From Cololabis saira (taxonomy: Eukaryota > Chordata > Actinopteri > Beloniformes > Belonidae): a stretch of 64,000 nucleotides of DNA. Below the pieces are notes generated by a model. It searched no databases. It worked only from the letters and a program-made list of their open reading frames with translations, and was not told the origin of the DNA. Where the stretch lies: the NCBI RefSeq assembly GCF_033807715.1, contig NC_084591.1, positions 27,314,090-27,378,089 on the forward strand. Reading direction: 5' to 3'. Positions within the stretch are counted from its first letter, which is position 1, and every line of letters begins with the position of its first letter. The position numbers and the translations under genes were made by a program. Of the stretch, positions 13,327 to 25,500 are shown piece by piece.

Positions 13327-14665
13327 AGGGGTCATATTATGGCATTTAATGTATATTTTAAACAGGCCTTGAATGTCTTAAAAACAATCTAAAGCTTGTT
13401 TTTTCTACATAAATCAGAAATCCAGCCTGTGGGCCCTGTATCTAGTTTTACCGCTACTAAAGCCTTTTTCTGTGCTTCATTTTAAGGGTGGGGGGGGCTA
13501 TGATAATGAGGCTCTGCGCTGATTGGCTGCTTGAATGACGTGTAGGAGGGGAGGAGAATAAGCCTCGATCCGGCCAGAGCAGTCGGCTGCGTCATACACA
13601 AAACGTGTCCCATGCGAGAAGCTTCTGCGACAAAATCAATTCCATGGCTTTATTTTTTTTATATTAGACTGTCCTAACTGGCCGCGAGTTTAACGGTTTC
13701 AGTGTGGACAGAGCGTCCGATGTCACGCAGCTCGACGCAATAATCGGACGCTCTCATTCAGTTACACGCTGTAAACGGATCTTAAAGCCTGATTTACGGT
13801 TCTGCGTTAAATCGACGCGTACCCTACGCCGTAGGCTCTGCGTTGGTGTAACGCGGAACCATAAATCAGCCTTTAGTCACCTCGTCTTCACAGATGAAGA
13901 TTTCTCATCATTTATGTTACAAGATGATGAATCATGTTAACTGTAAATAAATCACAACACTGAATTTTCACAAATGGCAACTTTATTGTTAAAAAAATAA
14001 AATATGAGTTGTATATAAATAACATTTATGCACTATTGCTGGCTCAAGGAAGGACCGTGCATTTCTTCTGAAGGTGTCGTTGAACAGCTTCAGGTGCTTG
14101 GAAGATCTGAAACCAGACAGAAAAAATGTATTACTAATTTACCTAACGAGTGAGTGGCTCCGTTAGGGAACACTGGAGCGGGGCCGGTCCGTGAGCAGCT
14201 CCGGCAGCTCCGTATGCGGCCCCGGTGCTCCGGAGCTAAACTAAATACTTAGCCCATGCAAAGATCATACAAATATAAATAACATAAAAAAAAGGAACTT
14301 ACCACTGACTCGTGTGCAGTTACCGGGTCCGTGCTGTGGGAACTGATCCTTTTATGAGGGTAAATGTCGATGCAAAATCTCATTTCTACTCTCCCTCGCT
14401 GTTCAAACAGCCACCGCTTCTGAACAATGGCGGACGTTCGAGCCGACGGAGAGAGCTGGTTGTGGGCGTGGTTTCAGCAGTGGAGGCCGAACCTCTGCGC
14501 CTCGGGTGACGTCACCATAGGCGCAGATTCTAATCGGCTCAAAAAAAATCACGTGACACTGGGGGATTCTGTCGGGCGGGGGTCACAGACCTTGCAGAAA
14601 ATCATGGGATTTCGTCTCCCCTCTGCTGGCAGGGTGAGGGGAGGGTTTTTCATAATAGGTCCCCT
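13327..14665 (-). mobile_element. TTAA-flanked non-autonomous DNA transposon, copy 1
   Basis: The termini are AGGGGTCATATTATGG on the left and, read inward on the other strand, AGGGGACCTATTATG on the right. Each is flanked by TTAA (13323-13326 and 14666-14669). TTAA target duplications are known for the piggyBac and Kolobok superfamilies, and I cannot decide between them. A second copy in inverted orientation lies at 59510-60928. Read on the minus strand the element carries a TATA-like CATAAAAGG (about 14348-14357), a splice donor at 14301-14302, an acceptor at 14107-14108 and AATAAA (13982-13987). No transposase is encoded. Confidence 0.85.
13784..13875. repeat. Palindromic insert within TTAA element, copy 1
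   Basis: The left arm (AAGCCTGATTTACGGTTC..) and right arm (..GGAACCATAAATCAGCCTTT) form an imperfect inverted repeat around the centre TACCCTACGCCGTAGG. It looks like a small MITE nested in the larger element. TTA on either edge would fit a PIF/Harbinger-type insertion, but this is an inference. The same palindrome occurs in the other copy at 60384-60474, so it predates the split of the two copies. Confidence 0.7.
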
Positions 14666-14759
14666 TTAAGTAAATTCTCCTGGTATGGTACAAAACACCT
14701 CACTCCTCTCAGAGTTCTCATGGATGAGAAATCAAACAATTGATACCAACACCTTTAAA

Positions 14760-14885
14760 AAAAAAATCAGGCTTTAAATATGTTTATTTATGCTTTAAAG
14801 TTGGTGATTTTATGGCAGTCAATATAGATTGACTCGCTTTAGCAGCCAGCCTCTAGCGGCCAGTCGAGGAACTGCAACGGGTCTG
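14760..14885 (+). repeat. Dispersed fish repeat fragment (family A)
   Basis: Contains 'aaatatgtttatttatgctt', 'aaagttggtgattttatggc' and 'cctctagcggccagtcgagg'. These match, in the same order, the better copy at 56391-56500 and the reversed copy at 37880-38040. The family is a common non-coding teleost repeat that I recognise but cannot name. Confidence 0.6.
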
Positions 14886-15777
<892 letters not shown>

Positions 15778-15999
15778 CCCTGTGGAGAGAGGGACAGGCG
15801 GGATTGTTGGTGCTCTGCTGGAGCTGATGAAGCCTCCGGGATGTGTGAGGAAATACTCCTATTTCTGTAAATTACAGAGTGAAGAGGAGCGCTCTCGGTC
15901 ATTATTACAGTAGTTGGAGTTGGCGCGTCCTCGCAGCGAAGGTTACCTACTTCCTCTTTGGCTCGCATGCATTTTTTCCAAGACGTAATGAAACGTATC

Positions 16000-16313
16000 C
16001 AAACCATCAAAGCGTAATGCGCGCAGAGGCAATCTCGCAGTCCAATCTGGAGTGTGAGCTCCAGTAGCCTGTTTGGTCTCCGGAGGAGGGAGACCCGCTC
16101 CCTCTCCATCCCATCCGTCTCCAGCTCCGAACACACTCCGGCTGTGGTCGCCGACGGCAGCGCTCCTCTCCTCCACCTCACACACACACTCACACACACA
16201 CTCATGCACACACTCATTCACACACTCACTCATTCACACAAACATTTGCAAATGCAACACACAGAGCTGGACCGACTGGGGAAACGTCCTTCTTGATTGG
16301 GAGCGCGTTTATG
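16000..16313 (+). promoter_or_regulatory. Candidate promoter and 5' non-coding exon of the CHST1-type gene
   Basis: This is the most CpG-rich stretch near the gene (GCGCGC, CGCCGACGG, CGCGTT). It also contains a CACACAC/CACTCA tract at about 16177-16240. It ends in ATG|GTAAGG at 16313/16314, a good splice donor. The coding exon has its own strong acceptor at 19482-19483, so an upstream non-coding exon is required. Joining this donor to that acceptor would give an intron of about 3.2 kb. The start of transcription cannot be located and the link is an inference. Confidence 0.4.
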
Positions 16314-16786
16314 GTAAGGCAGCATGTTTTTTTTTATTATTCCTTTTCTCTTTTTTTCCAGCTGTTAACGTTCACGCGCAGATAAAAAAGTGCGACACCG
16401 CTTTTAATAAAGAGGGTGTGAGGAAATAAAGGTCTGAAAGTGTGCCCAAGTTTCTCAACGGTGAGTTCATGTCAGTGGTGAGTTGGTGGTTTCACTACGG
16501 ACTCCGGTGTTTTACCTTTTGGTGTGCTACTATTTATTTTGTTTTTCCTCTTTGTGCTGTTTTCATGTTGAATGAAGGCTTTCCATCCCAGCTACAAACT
16601 TGTACTTTAATAACAGGTGTTGACTTCTCATTTGAGTCGGTCTAACTGCTCCACTCCCCTTTTCTCACTGAACACAGTGACAACAGCAGAAGTCAGTCAC
16701 CTGTAAAGGTGTATCTTGACCACTGACAATACTCGATGAGCACTGACCTTTTTCCTCATTTTTCTCTCTTCTCCCTCAGTGCTTTT

Positions 16787-16925
<139 letters not shown>

Positions 16926-17412
16926 ATGTGCTGTAGGGGATGATGTAGGACAGGATTCATCTCCTCTCCTATCACAGAGGCTCCGCTGTAGCCCGAGGGT
17001 CATATGCATCTTTTTCATTTCTACTCTGCTCTGTGTCTGCGACTGTCAGAGTAGCTGTGGTTAAGACTGAAAAGGAGATGAGAGAGAGAGAGAGAGGGAG
17101 GGAAAGAGAGAAAATGCATTGATAGACAGAGTACAGCGCAAGAAAGACCAGCCCTAGGCTTTCAAATCCTCCTGTTGTTGCTACTGTTGCTGAGCCCTCA
17201 GAGTTTTCTAGGATTGACGATCATGTCTTTGTGGGGGGGGAAAATAAATAAATAAAAAACAGCTTTAATCGGAGGATCTGTGAACTGACTGAGGTGCCTT
17301 AATAGAAAAATCTTTGGCACCATCACATCTCTCAATCACATGGGTCCCAAATCCCCCGCTCCCACCCTCACCGCTAAGGTCTAACCTGATTTGTTGCTTT
17401 TATTTTTCACAG

Positions 17413-17571
17413 AGGCAATTACCTTCCTCGCACTATGCACCACAACACTCGTGCCACTGGCTGTGTTATCTCAGCGGCTCACCGAATTTACAACTGGAAC
17501 CTGCCTAAGGAGGAACGTGCACTTCATAGTTTCATCTCCAGCTGATCCTGTTCCCGAGGCTTTCATCCCTT
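17413..17571 (+). other. Possible alternative 5' exon
   Basis: The segment is preceded by a pyrimidine-rich tract and CACAG (acceptor AG at 17411-17412) and followed by TT|GTAAGA (donor at 17572). It would be 159 bases long, and one frame is open throughout. The translation resembles nothing I know, so if real it is more likely an untranslated exon of the downstream gene than coding. Confidence 0.2.
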
Positions 17572-19483
17572 GTAAGAAGTGTTATTGTGTGAGGGAGACA
17601 AAAGCTGAGCCCAACCAAAGCCCGAGGTCCCATTCCAGCTGCTGACAGTGTCTGTATTTCTGATAGGAGCCCTGACGCCAGAGGAGTTAGAAGCCAGGCA
17701 GGCAGGAGGACTTGCAAATCAAATTGCTTAAATCTATTGATGCATCCGTCTTCATTCTCCAGAGGGCGGCGGGGTGTGGAGCGCGGGGCTCTGAGCCCTG
17801 ATCATAACTGGAAAAGAAAACAAAACCTGTCACTAAGGAATTATATGATGTGCCTTGGTCAGCCAGCTGTGCAATATAATTCTGGTATGGATGGCAGGAC
17901 TGTCAAATTGTCAGGGTTTTTTTTTCTTTCTCTTAGTGTCAAAAATGGTAAGAAGCTTGGTCAAAGTTTCTTATCGGCTTTCATTCATACAGTTGTTATA
18001 TGTCTCTGCCTGCTTCTGTCTCTCCTGACGCTTGGCAAACAGAGGAGCCGCTTTAATATTATTCTGATACAGGCAGCAAACAGCACAGTGTCCCTGTTCC
18101 TGTCATCTGCAACTACCAGTCTAAGAAACTTGCCTTCTCCCCACGATGACTTTGTTCTGCGTTCGCTGTTTTTAGCCGCATTCAAACAGAATGGCTCATG
18201 ATGTCGGCTCGATTTCGTTTCCTCTCACCCACAGAGTAAACGTCTTTGGTTTGGCGCTGTTTGTGATTAATGGAACATCAAAAGCTCAGTGTGATACATT
18301 CCTGAGGATATGAGTCTGCCAGGGACACATAAACATCATTAATGAAGAAGTGGCAGGCGAGAGCGAGACAGAAAGAGGGTGAGGAGCAAACAGGAAGGCA
18401 AAATATATATTTGTCAAGAATATGATCTATACTCACCTCTGGTTTTCATGATGATTTCTTCTGCAAAGCCACTTTGAGTGATGACGAGACACGTTACGCC
18501 TAGGGGTCTGGTATCATTACCTACTATGAGTTTGGTGCACACAGGGACAGATGGATGGCAGCACCTTTCTTCCCAAACTTCATTCGGAAAAATCCCATCT
18601 CTCTTTGCTCCTCCATGCCCGGTGGCAATGAACTCAGAAGCGTACGAGGGAAACTTTTCCGCTCATGAAGACAGCTATATTTATCTGGGTTTATAACTCT
18701 CTGTTGGGCTTAGAGGCTTAATTACCCAGAAGAAGGGGAAGCAAAAATGAAACGCAATTATGCATCCATGTGCAGAGTGTCCCGGATAGTGGAGCCGTTG
18801 TAGATAGGAACGTCGCTGCCACCCTCTCTGTGCGAAGGTCTGACCTTTGCATCATGTTTTTCTGCGGCAAGAAAAATTCTGGATGTTTTTAAGAAACAAA
18901 TCTGGAACCTTTAAGGTGCTTATTCAAAGGATTTAAGCTACTTATATCAGAAATCCTAAAAGGTGCTGTCTGTTTTCTTTTCCTTGTGCAGATAAAATGT
19001 CTCATGGAGGGATTTTTAAGAAATACTGCATATGTGTGTTTGAGATTTAGTCTGACATTTCGGTAAATAACCCCAAAACATAATCAGCTTAGCTCACGCT
19101 GGTAAGTTCAGTATATATTACAGAAGCGTATATGCTAATGAGCCTTTTCACTTTTTACTGCACCATCACGAGAGCGGTGTCAGTCTCCTCATCTAATTTT
19201 TTCACTTTTTCACTTCTTTTTCATTTAGAAAATATCAGTGTTAAAAGGCAAAAAGTGGCATGGAAAATCTGGATGAGAAATGCACTTAACATGTACTTAA
19301 CCTTCTACTGCTTAAGTACCCTTGGGCAATATTCCCAAACGCTCTAATGAGAACTGCTTTGAAGACCATTAGAAGAAACCCGCAGGCGTTAAATGTGTGG
19401 AAGCTGTGCAGGCATGAAGCCTACAAAAAAAAAGCATCAAAATGTGATCTCATTTTGTGTGTCTCTCTGTGCTTCCCCGGCAG
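17572..19483. other. Probable intronic DNA upstream of the coding exon
   Basis: No coding sequence recognised. The part at 18478-18790 has balanced composition, AATTATGCAT and TTAATTACCC homeodomain-like words and few simple repeats. That suggests a conserved regulatory block, but it cannot be confirmed without alignment. Confidence 0.3.
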
Positions 19484-19522
19484 CCTCAGCGTGAAGGATG
19501 TAGAGCCGGAGGTGGGGGCAGG
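19484..19522 (+). other. 5' untranslated part of coding exon 1, with splice acceptor
   Basis: A pyrimidine-rich tract ending CTTCCCCGGCAG places a strong acceptor at 19482-19483. The 39 bases that follow precede the ATG at 19523, whose context is GCAGGATGG. The open frame continues upstream of this ATG, but the match to CHST1 begins exactly at it. Confidence 0.7.
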
Positions 19523-20220
19523 ATGGAGTGCTCCTGGAAGACGGTGTTGTTGCTGGTATGTGCGTCTCTGGGGGTCCAGTACACGGCCATCCGAACCCTG
19601 AGGGACTCGCTGTCTGGACCCTGCCGGGGAGCCTACCGCTGCCAGAGCAGATACCATGGAGGTACAGCTTGATGGCAAATTAAGACTGTCCCACATACTG
19701 CACTGCACCTTGTAATGTTGCATGGCTGCTTGTGTGCTCTTGTTCAAAGCAAAAAAAACATTAATTACTACAAATATTTGTTTGTTTGATATTTTTTTTA
19801 CATAGTATGACTGAAAGGTGCCAGTGGACATAGACGGATATATATTTAAACCCTTGAAAGAAATGCAATCAGTGGTGACCTAAACCTAAGAAAGCAGGCC
19901 ATTACTACGAGTGAAGGAGGGTAGAAGGATTAAATATGCATGATTCTTTGTGCAATTATCCTCCAATTTATCTCCATTAATCCCTTCTCCTAGTGCAGAT
20001 GAAGCTTGCCAGCGAGACACTCCTGTGTACTAAAGTAACATCCTCTTTGCAATCAACTCCTCTTCTGCAGTTAGCTATTTGGGCTATATTTAGAGATCTG
20101 CAATTTGATAATCCCCCTCAGAAAACACGGCAGACGAACCCTTTACTCATGCATGTTTACCTTCTAAATTATTTACACTTTATGTCGGTTTGATTGAATA
20201 CTTCTGCAGGATTAAAGATA

Positions 20221-20262
<42 letters not shown>

Positions 20263-21547
20263 CATATATATAAAACTGCAGTTCAGTTTTATGACCTGCT
20301 AATATTCTCTTAAAGTAGCTCTCCTTCAACTACAGTTCAGTAACAATAATCATTTATAGGATTGGTTATTTAAAGTTGATGCACTTTTTGCGAGAAAGTG
20401 AAATGTTTTCTCTCCTGAAGACTCCAGATGGGCAGCCTTGTGCGATGACAGCTGGATGTCTAATGACTCTCCTCGGAAGCACATCCTGCTGTTTGCGACC
20501 ACACGCAGCGGCTCCTCCTTCACCGGGCAGCTCCTCAATCAGCATCCCGGGATCTTCTATGTGTTCGAGCCCCTCTATCACGTCCAACAGGCCTTCACCA
20601 ACTCCAGCAGCAGGATGCGGCGCTCCTTGGACCGCCGGGCCCTGCTCGGGGCTTACAGGGACCTTCTCCTCAATCTGTACACTTGTGATCTTCACTTTGT
20701 AGAGAATTACATTCACCCCGAGCCCCAGGACCACGTCACAAGTTCCTTTTTCCGCCGGAGTTCCAGCCATGCCCTCTGTTCTCCTCCCGTGTGTTTGGAA
20801 AGGATGGACGCGGTGGCCTTCGACACGCCTGATGAGTCCTGGTGTCCTAAGAGGTGCGGGGCGCTGAACCTCACTTTAGCTTCTATGTCGTGTCTATCCA
20901 AAGAGCATGTTGCCATAAAGACGGTGCGGGTTCCTGAGGTGGCCGACCTGCGCACTCTGTCGGAAGATCCCCGTTTGGACCTGAAGATCATCCACCTGGT
21001 GAGAGACCCCCGAGCTATCCTCACCTCACGCATCATGGCGTTTGCCGATCAGTTTCGGGCTTGGAAAATATGGAACGCAACTGGGCGCCAGCCCCGATAC
21101 GTGGACCTGACGCAGATCACCAGCACCTGTGAGGACATGGCCGCCTCCACGGAAACAGCCCTGCAGAGACCGGCGTGGCTGCGCGGACGCTACCTGTTGG
21201 TGCGCTATGAAGACTTAGCCCTCGACCCGAAGGCCAAGGCAACCGAGATCTACAGGTTTCTGGGGCTGGAAATGGAGGAGAAGGTGAGGGCGTGGATTGC
21301 AAAGAACACCAACAGTAATGTTTCAGCTCCATCCGAGTGGAATTACAGATACTCCACCACCAGAGACTCTAAAACCACAGCAGAAAGCTGGAGGCTTCGT
21401 CTCGGCTTTGACATTGTGAGAACGGTTCAGAAGCTGTGTAATGAAACTCTGGCTTTGCTGGGATACAGGCCGGTCTGCTCCGCAGCTGAACTGAGAAACT
21501 TATCGCATAGTTTAGTAGAGCACAGGACATTTCAGCCCGTCACATGA
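19523..21547 (+). CDS. chst1: Carbohydrate 6-O-sulfotransferase, CHST1 type (two coding exons)
   Basis: Join of 19523-19661 and 20421-21547; predicted 421 residues (human CHST1 has 411). CHST1 transfers sulfate from PAPS to C6 of galactose in keratan sulfate and related lactosamine glycans, in the Golgi lumen. Exon 1 gives a type II signal anchor (residues about 7-23, VLLLVCASLGVQYTA) followed by the stem; QYTAIRT is shared with human CHST1. Exon 2 holds the 5'-phosphosulfate loop ATTRSGSSF (72-80), FEPLYHVQ, the 3'-phosphate motif LVRDPRA (239-245) and LVRYEDL (306-312). Possible N-glycosylation sites are N107, N196, N265, N346, N387 and N406. The C-terminus (SLVEHRTFQP) mirrors SLVEERDFRP in human. 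The split codon is in phase across the intron (G|AC, Asp). A second in-phase acceptor at 20434-20435 would drop five residues. Divergence from human CHST1 is considerable, so the gene may be a fish chst1 duplicate or chst16. Family assignment is firm; orthology is not. Confidence 0.93.
19662..20420 (+). other. Intron interrupting the CHST1-type reading frame
   Basis: The donor is GAG|GTACAG at 19661/19662. The acceptor is TTTTCTCTCCTGAAG ending at 20420. Phase is 1 and length 759 bases. An in-frame TGA at 20399-20401 just upstream of the acceptor shows that exon 2 cannot extend much further left. It contains an AT microsatellite at 20226-20272. Confidence 0.8.
20226..20272. repeat. (AT)n microsatellite
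   Basis: TATATA run with ACACATAC interruptions, inside the sulfotransferase intron. Confidence 0.95.
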
Positions 21548-22018
21548 TGCTCTTATTTTAAAGTTGAAATAACCTCCTGCTTTTTTTATTTCTGCATTCG
21601 AGTTTCCCGTGTGCCAAGATGGTGATGAAATGAAGATAACTTATTTTAATTTTGAATGAATACTAAAGTGATTTAATGTCTTCATTCGGTTTTTATTAAA
21701 ACAGCACAGTTTTTTTTTTTTTTTTTAAATGATAATATAATGTAATATAAAGTAAATTTGAAGGAATATTGGCTTACTTTTAGAAAGTGTCATCTAGCTG
21801 TCATCATCTCCTGTCTCAACTATCAACAAATACCAGCCAAAATAACACTGGACTCTCATTCTGGTCGTCTTTTGTGACACCTCCGTATCACTTTACAGCA
21901 GTTGCCGCTCATCAACAGCGATGGCGCTCATGGAGCTACAGTGAATCTCCCAGCAGAAACAACTACGAGACTCAAGAACGTCATGATGAGAGAGAGACCA
22001 AGCAAGAGATCAAATAAA
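21548..22018 (+). other. Probable 3' untranslated region
   Basis: The sequence follows the TGA stop. Candidate polyadenylation signals are ATTAAA near 21694 and AATAAA at 22013-22018. A long T run lies at about 21710-21726. The actual cleavage site cannot be chosen from sequence alone. Confidence 0.4.
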
Positions 22019-24877
22019 GGACAGTTAGACAGTTTTGTATAAGCGACTTAACGTCAATGCTAAGAGGGGACCCACTAAGCTAAAAATTGCAATTGTTCCT
22101 TTGTGCTGCTGTAATGATATTAAATCTGCCAAATGTTTTTTTCTGCCTGATGGTGAGAAACATTATGATGTGATATAAAGTCAGTACGAGCAGGTTGAGG
22201 TCACGAACAAGTCAAAACCAGACCAAAGGAAGTTGATAAATTAGTGTAAAATCTTTGTCTTTCTCTGGTCACAAACAATCATTGGAAAGACAAAGTCGAG
22301 CTAAACTCATTCTATTTTAGTCCAGTTTAGCAAATTAAAGATGATCTGAAAATGAATTAATTAAAATTGTTGCAATATAATTTTCCCAGTTCCAATCTCG
22401 ATGGTGGCGAATTGCCTTTGAGCACAACAAAGAACCAATCAGCGTCCAGTGTAGTCTGCATCCTGTCAGTGGTGGTTTTGAAAGTGTAAGTTGTAATCTT
22501 GTTGAAAATATAGCATAATGGTTTCTGGAGAGTTTGAATGCAGAGGCAGACTGCTGCAACAGCTATCTGGCTTTTCTACACTTAGCTTTCCTTATTCCAA
22601 TTATTTTCTACCTGCTACTAAAATTTGATATGGTCCTGGCAGTGTCTCTAAGTGTTGTTCTGCAGAACTTGTAATGCATTGGGCTTTTTTATCAGATTAT
22701 ATTGTCAGTCTTTGTGAGTCAGAGTGACTTTTTTGTATAATCTTGGTTTGACATTTCCTCTCAAGAACCCAGTCTCTAATGTTGAGACAGGATCAAATAA
22801 AAACGCTGTTACTTCCCAGATGAGATGCTAATCTTCAAATGGTGGTCTCAAGACCTATGCCAGATTTGTCAAGTCTGCAGCTTTCCTGTGGATATGGACT
22901 ACGTTCAAAGTGGTCTGTTTGTTCGGTAAACCAGTTTTACAAAAAATATCAATAAGAAAGAGTATGTTGGAAAATTAAATTGTTTATTGTCAAAATATTT
23001 CAGATTGACCATATTAGTTTATATAAACATCGATGGGGTGTAACGCTCGCCACAGACCAGTCACTGATTTTTATTCCTAATGTTGGGGGCTAGTTGAAGC
23101 TCTGGATTTGTTAAAACAGATCTGGTAACTTTACTGAAGATCAAGAGCAAGACCGAAAGAAGCGGTGAAACCAAACGTTTATGAGTTCCTGTACTGTATT
23201 TATTTATTTATTTTTTAATTCTTTCATGATTTCAATATAATGAAATAATTCAATTTGCGACAAAAGGTACGGTTTCAGTGTAAATCACTGCAAATATGAG
23301 CTTGAAGTGATGAATTGGAGCAGCAGAAAGGATTATAAAAGTAAAGAACTAAATGGAAACTCAAGCCTAAGGCTTGCTCTTGAAGTGTATCCAAAGCATT
23401 TTGGTGAATGTCAAATATCAGTGGTGGATAAATTGTTTGGAGCAGCTTAGTTTTGAGGGTGTTGGGAATTAGAGAATACATCTTTTGTGTCTTACCTGTA
23501 AATAAATATCAACGTTGCAACTTACTGTAAGTGTGCAAATGTTACAAACGGAGCATTCTTAGACATTTTGTCTGTGTAATTATATTTTTCAGACATTTTA
23601 AAATAAAATAAAACTTACATGTAAGTAATGCCAAACTTGTGCTTAATTTGTTTAATCCTGTAGATGTTGTCTTTTATCCTGTAATCGCCCTGGATTTAGA
23701 TTGTCTTCTGGCCTAATTTCTGTCCTACTGGGGTATCTGATGTAAAAGATGTTCTTGACTCTTGAGAAGTGAAAAATGCCAGTGGTATATGCCATTTTAA
23801 TGTTGAACCTAACAGGACTGATGTCAGGATAATTCAGTCCCTGCCTGCGTGTGCAACAACCAGAAGTTAAGACAACTGCAGGTTTCCATTTGAAACTGGT
23901 CTTTGTGCCTGAACAGATAAAGGATGTGTGCCATCTCCAAGAACCAGCCCATTCATGACATTTGGAGCTGCTTTCTCAAGACAAATCTGATGAAAAACGC
24001 ATTACATGAATCATGGGGAGAAAACAAACCCCTCCCAAAAAAACATTAGATTTTGCTGCCTTCAAATGTGAACGTTGCATTTAAAAAGCAGTGTTTGCAC
24101 TCCCACGGATGCAGAAGCCTAATTCTCCAGCAGCAGTGGCTTTGTGCTTTCTCGCTTAAGATGTTCATGAAAGACAGAAGTAGAGTGATGGAAACTACTC
24201 ATTTTCTGTGAGTACTATTAAATCTAAAGTGAAATTGTCCCTATAATAATGTATTGTTAGACACCCAGTCCTCCCCATCCTTAGAGTGGCTTCCCGGTGC
24301 CTGCTGACACCAGGGGTATATCGGAACAGGCTAAAGAATTGATCTACAGCTTCAGCCGGGGAAAAACAGGATTTAAGATGCATGGAGAAAAGAGCAACTG
24401 CCTTTCTTTGAACTTAATCTGCAACGCTACACAACTGGCTGTAAATCAGGGCTTCATGACCTCCAAGGAGAGGTGCCTCATCGTTTTTTCCATCCATACG
24501 CTCTCAGATAAAGCTCCAAGTCCCCCGAGTCAAAGGTCTGCTAATTACCTGTTGCTCTCAACTCAGACAATACTTGTGTGTCTCGTTAACTGTGCTGACA
24601 AATTCAGGTCTTATCAATACTAGAAAACAAATATGAGGTTTGTAGCAGGGAACTCAGAATAGCGCACCATTAATCCATGCTGGTGCTTGTGATCCTCACA
24701 GGCGAGACAGCACTGTCTCCAGAGTAAAACGCTGCTTTTACATTCCTAGAAATGCAGCAGTGTTTTAGAAAAAGTATAGTTTCAAATGGCTGTAATTTAA
24801 GCTGCACAATATTTTTTTCCTTGCTATAATCAAGTCATTATTTTGGTCTAAACATTATAAACACCATCCATAGGGTG

Positions 24878-24950
24878 GCTGGACTCCCACTTAGAGAAAG
24901 GGAAAGCAATTCAACCACCCCAGAGGGACTCCTAGATGGATTATAAAATA
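24878..24950 (+). repeat. Fragment of a dispersed teleost repeat
   Basis: Reads 'tagggtggctggactcccac', then 'ttagagaaagg' and 'agagggactcc'. This matches a common fish repeat with the pattern 'gggtggctgggctctccctt', 'agagatagggtgagaag', 'gggaggggctc'. It may belong to the same family as the tail at 1847-1897. Recognised from memory; short and diverged. Confidence 0.5.
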
Positions 24951-25472
24951 ATATGTGAAAAAAATGAAAGGCTGCAGACATGATTCACAAGAGACTGTGG
25001 TTTTCCTCGATAAACGGTACAGAATCACTGCAGTTCTGAAAGCTTGTCCAGGAAGGCTGGCATATGAAAACCGACATGTCTGCAGCGTTAAATCCAGATT
25101 TGTTTCAGAGATTGTCCGGCCAGCTCCTCACTAGACCTTCTCTCCAGAAGATCAAGTGACATAACATGAGATTTGGCACATTGTAAAGTATTTACTTTGA
25201 ATAATTATGTTTGTTCCTCCGTTGTCCTATGACATGCATTGGTTTTCTCTGAAATGCCACTATTTTAGCTTCCAATGCATGCTGACTTGAACATAAAAAT
25301 AATAATAAAAGACCCTAATCTGCCTTCCTCAGCATCCTGCCTCCTGTCCACTATGGAAGGACACTCCCTCCCATGAAGTCCATGTGGGTGTTGTGTGGTT
25401 GGTGGGGATTAGCCGTGCCCACACTAACCCACACTAAACCCACATCCGGCCTTTGAGGGCCCATATGGACAC

Positions 25473-25500
25473 ATGTGCTGGGTATGTATACCCAGCACAT
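25473..25500. repeat. Perfect 12-base inverted repeat
   Basis: Arms ATGTGCTGGGTA and TACCCAGCACAT around a 4-base centre (TGTA). It could form a hairpin or be the end of a small foldback element. No function is known. Confidence 0.7.

Noticed and set aside
14312..14669. Frames beginning MADVRADGESW and similar
   Set aside because: They run through the promoter and terminal repeat of the TTAA element on the strand opposite its transcription signals, and the matching region of copy 2 does not support a conserved protein.
17737..18201. 154-residue frame with a hydrophobic stretch
   Set aside because: Looked briefly like a membrane protein, but it has no family resemblance, lacks a supported start and splice structure, and lies in presumed intron.
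19421..19831. 136-residue minus-strand frame
   Set aside because: Antisense to coding exon 1 and its intron; no recognisable domain.
20366..21036. Minus-strand open frames opposite the sulfotransferase exon
   Set aside because: Shadow frames of the GC-richer coding exon; no motifs and no start or splice context.
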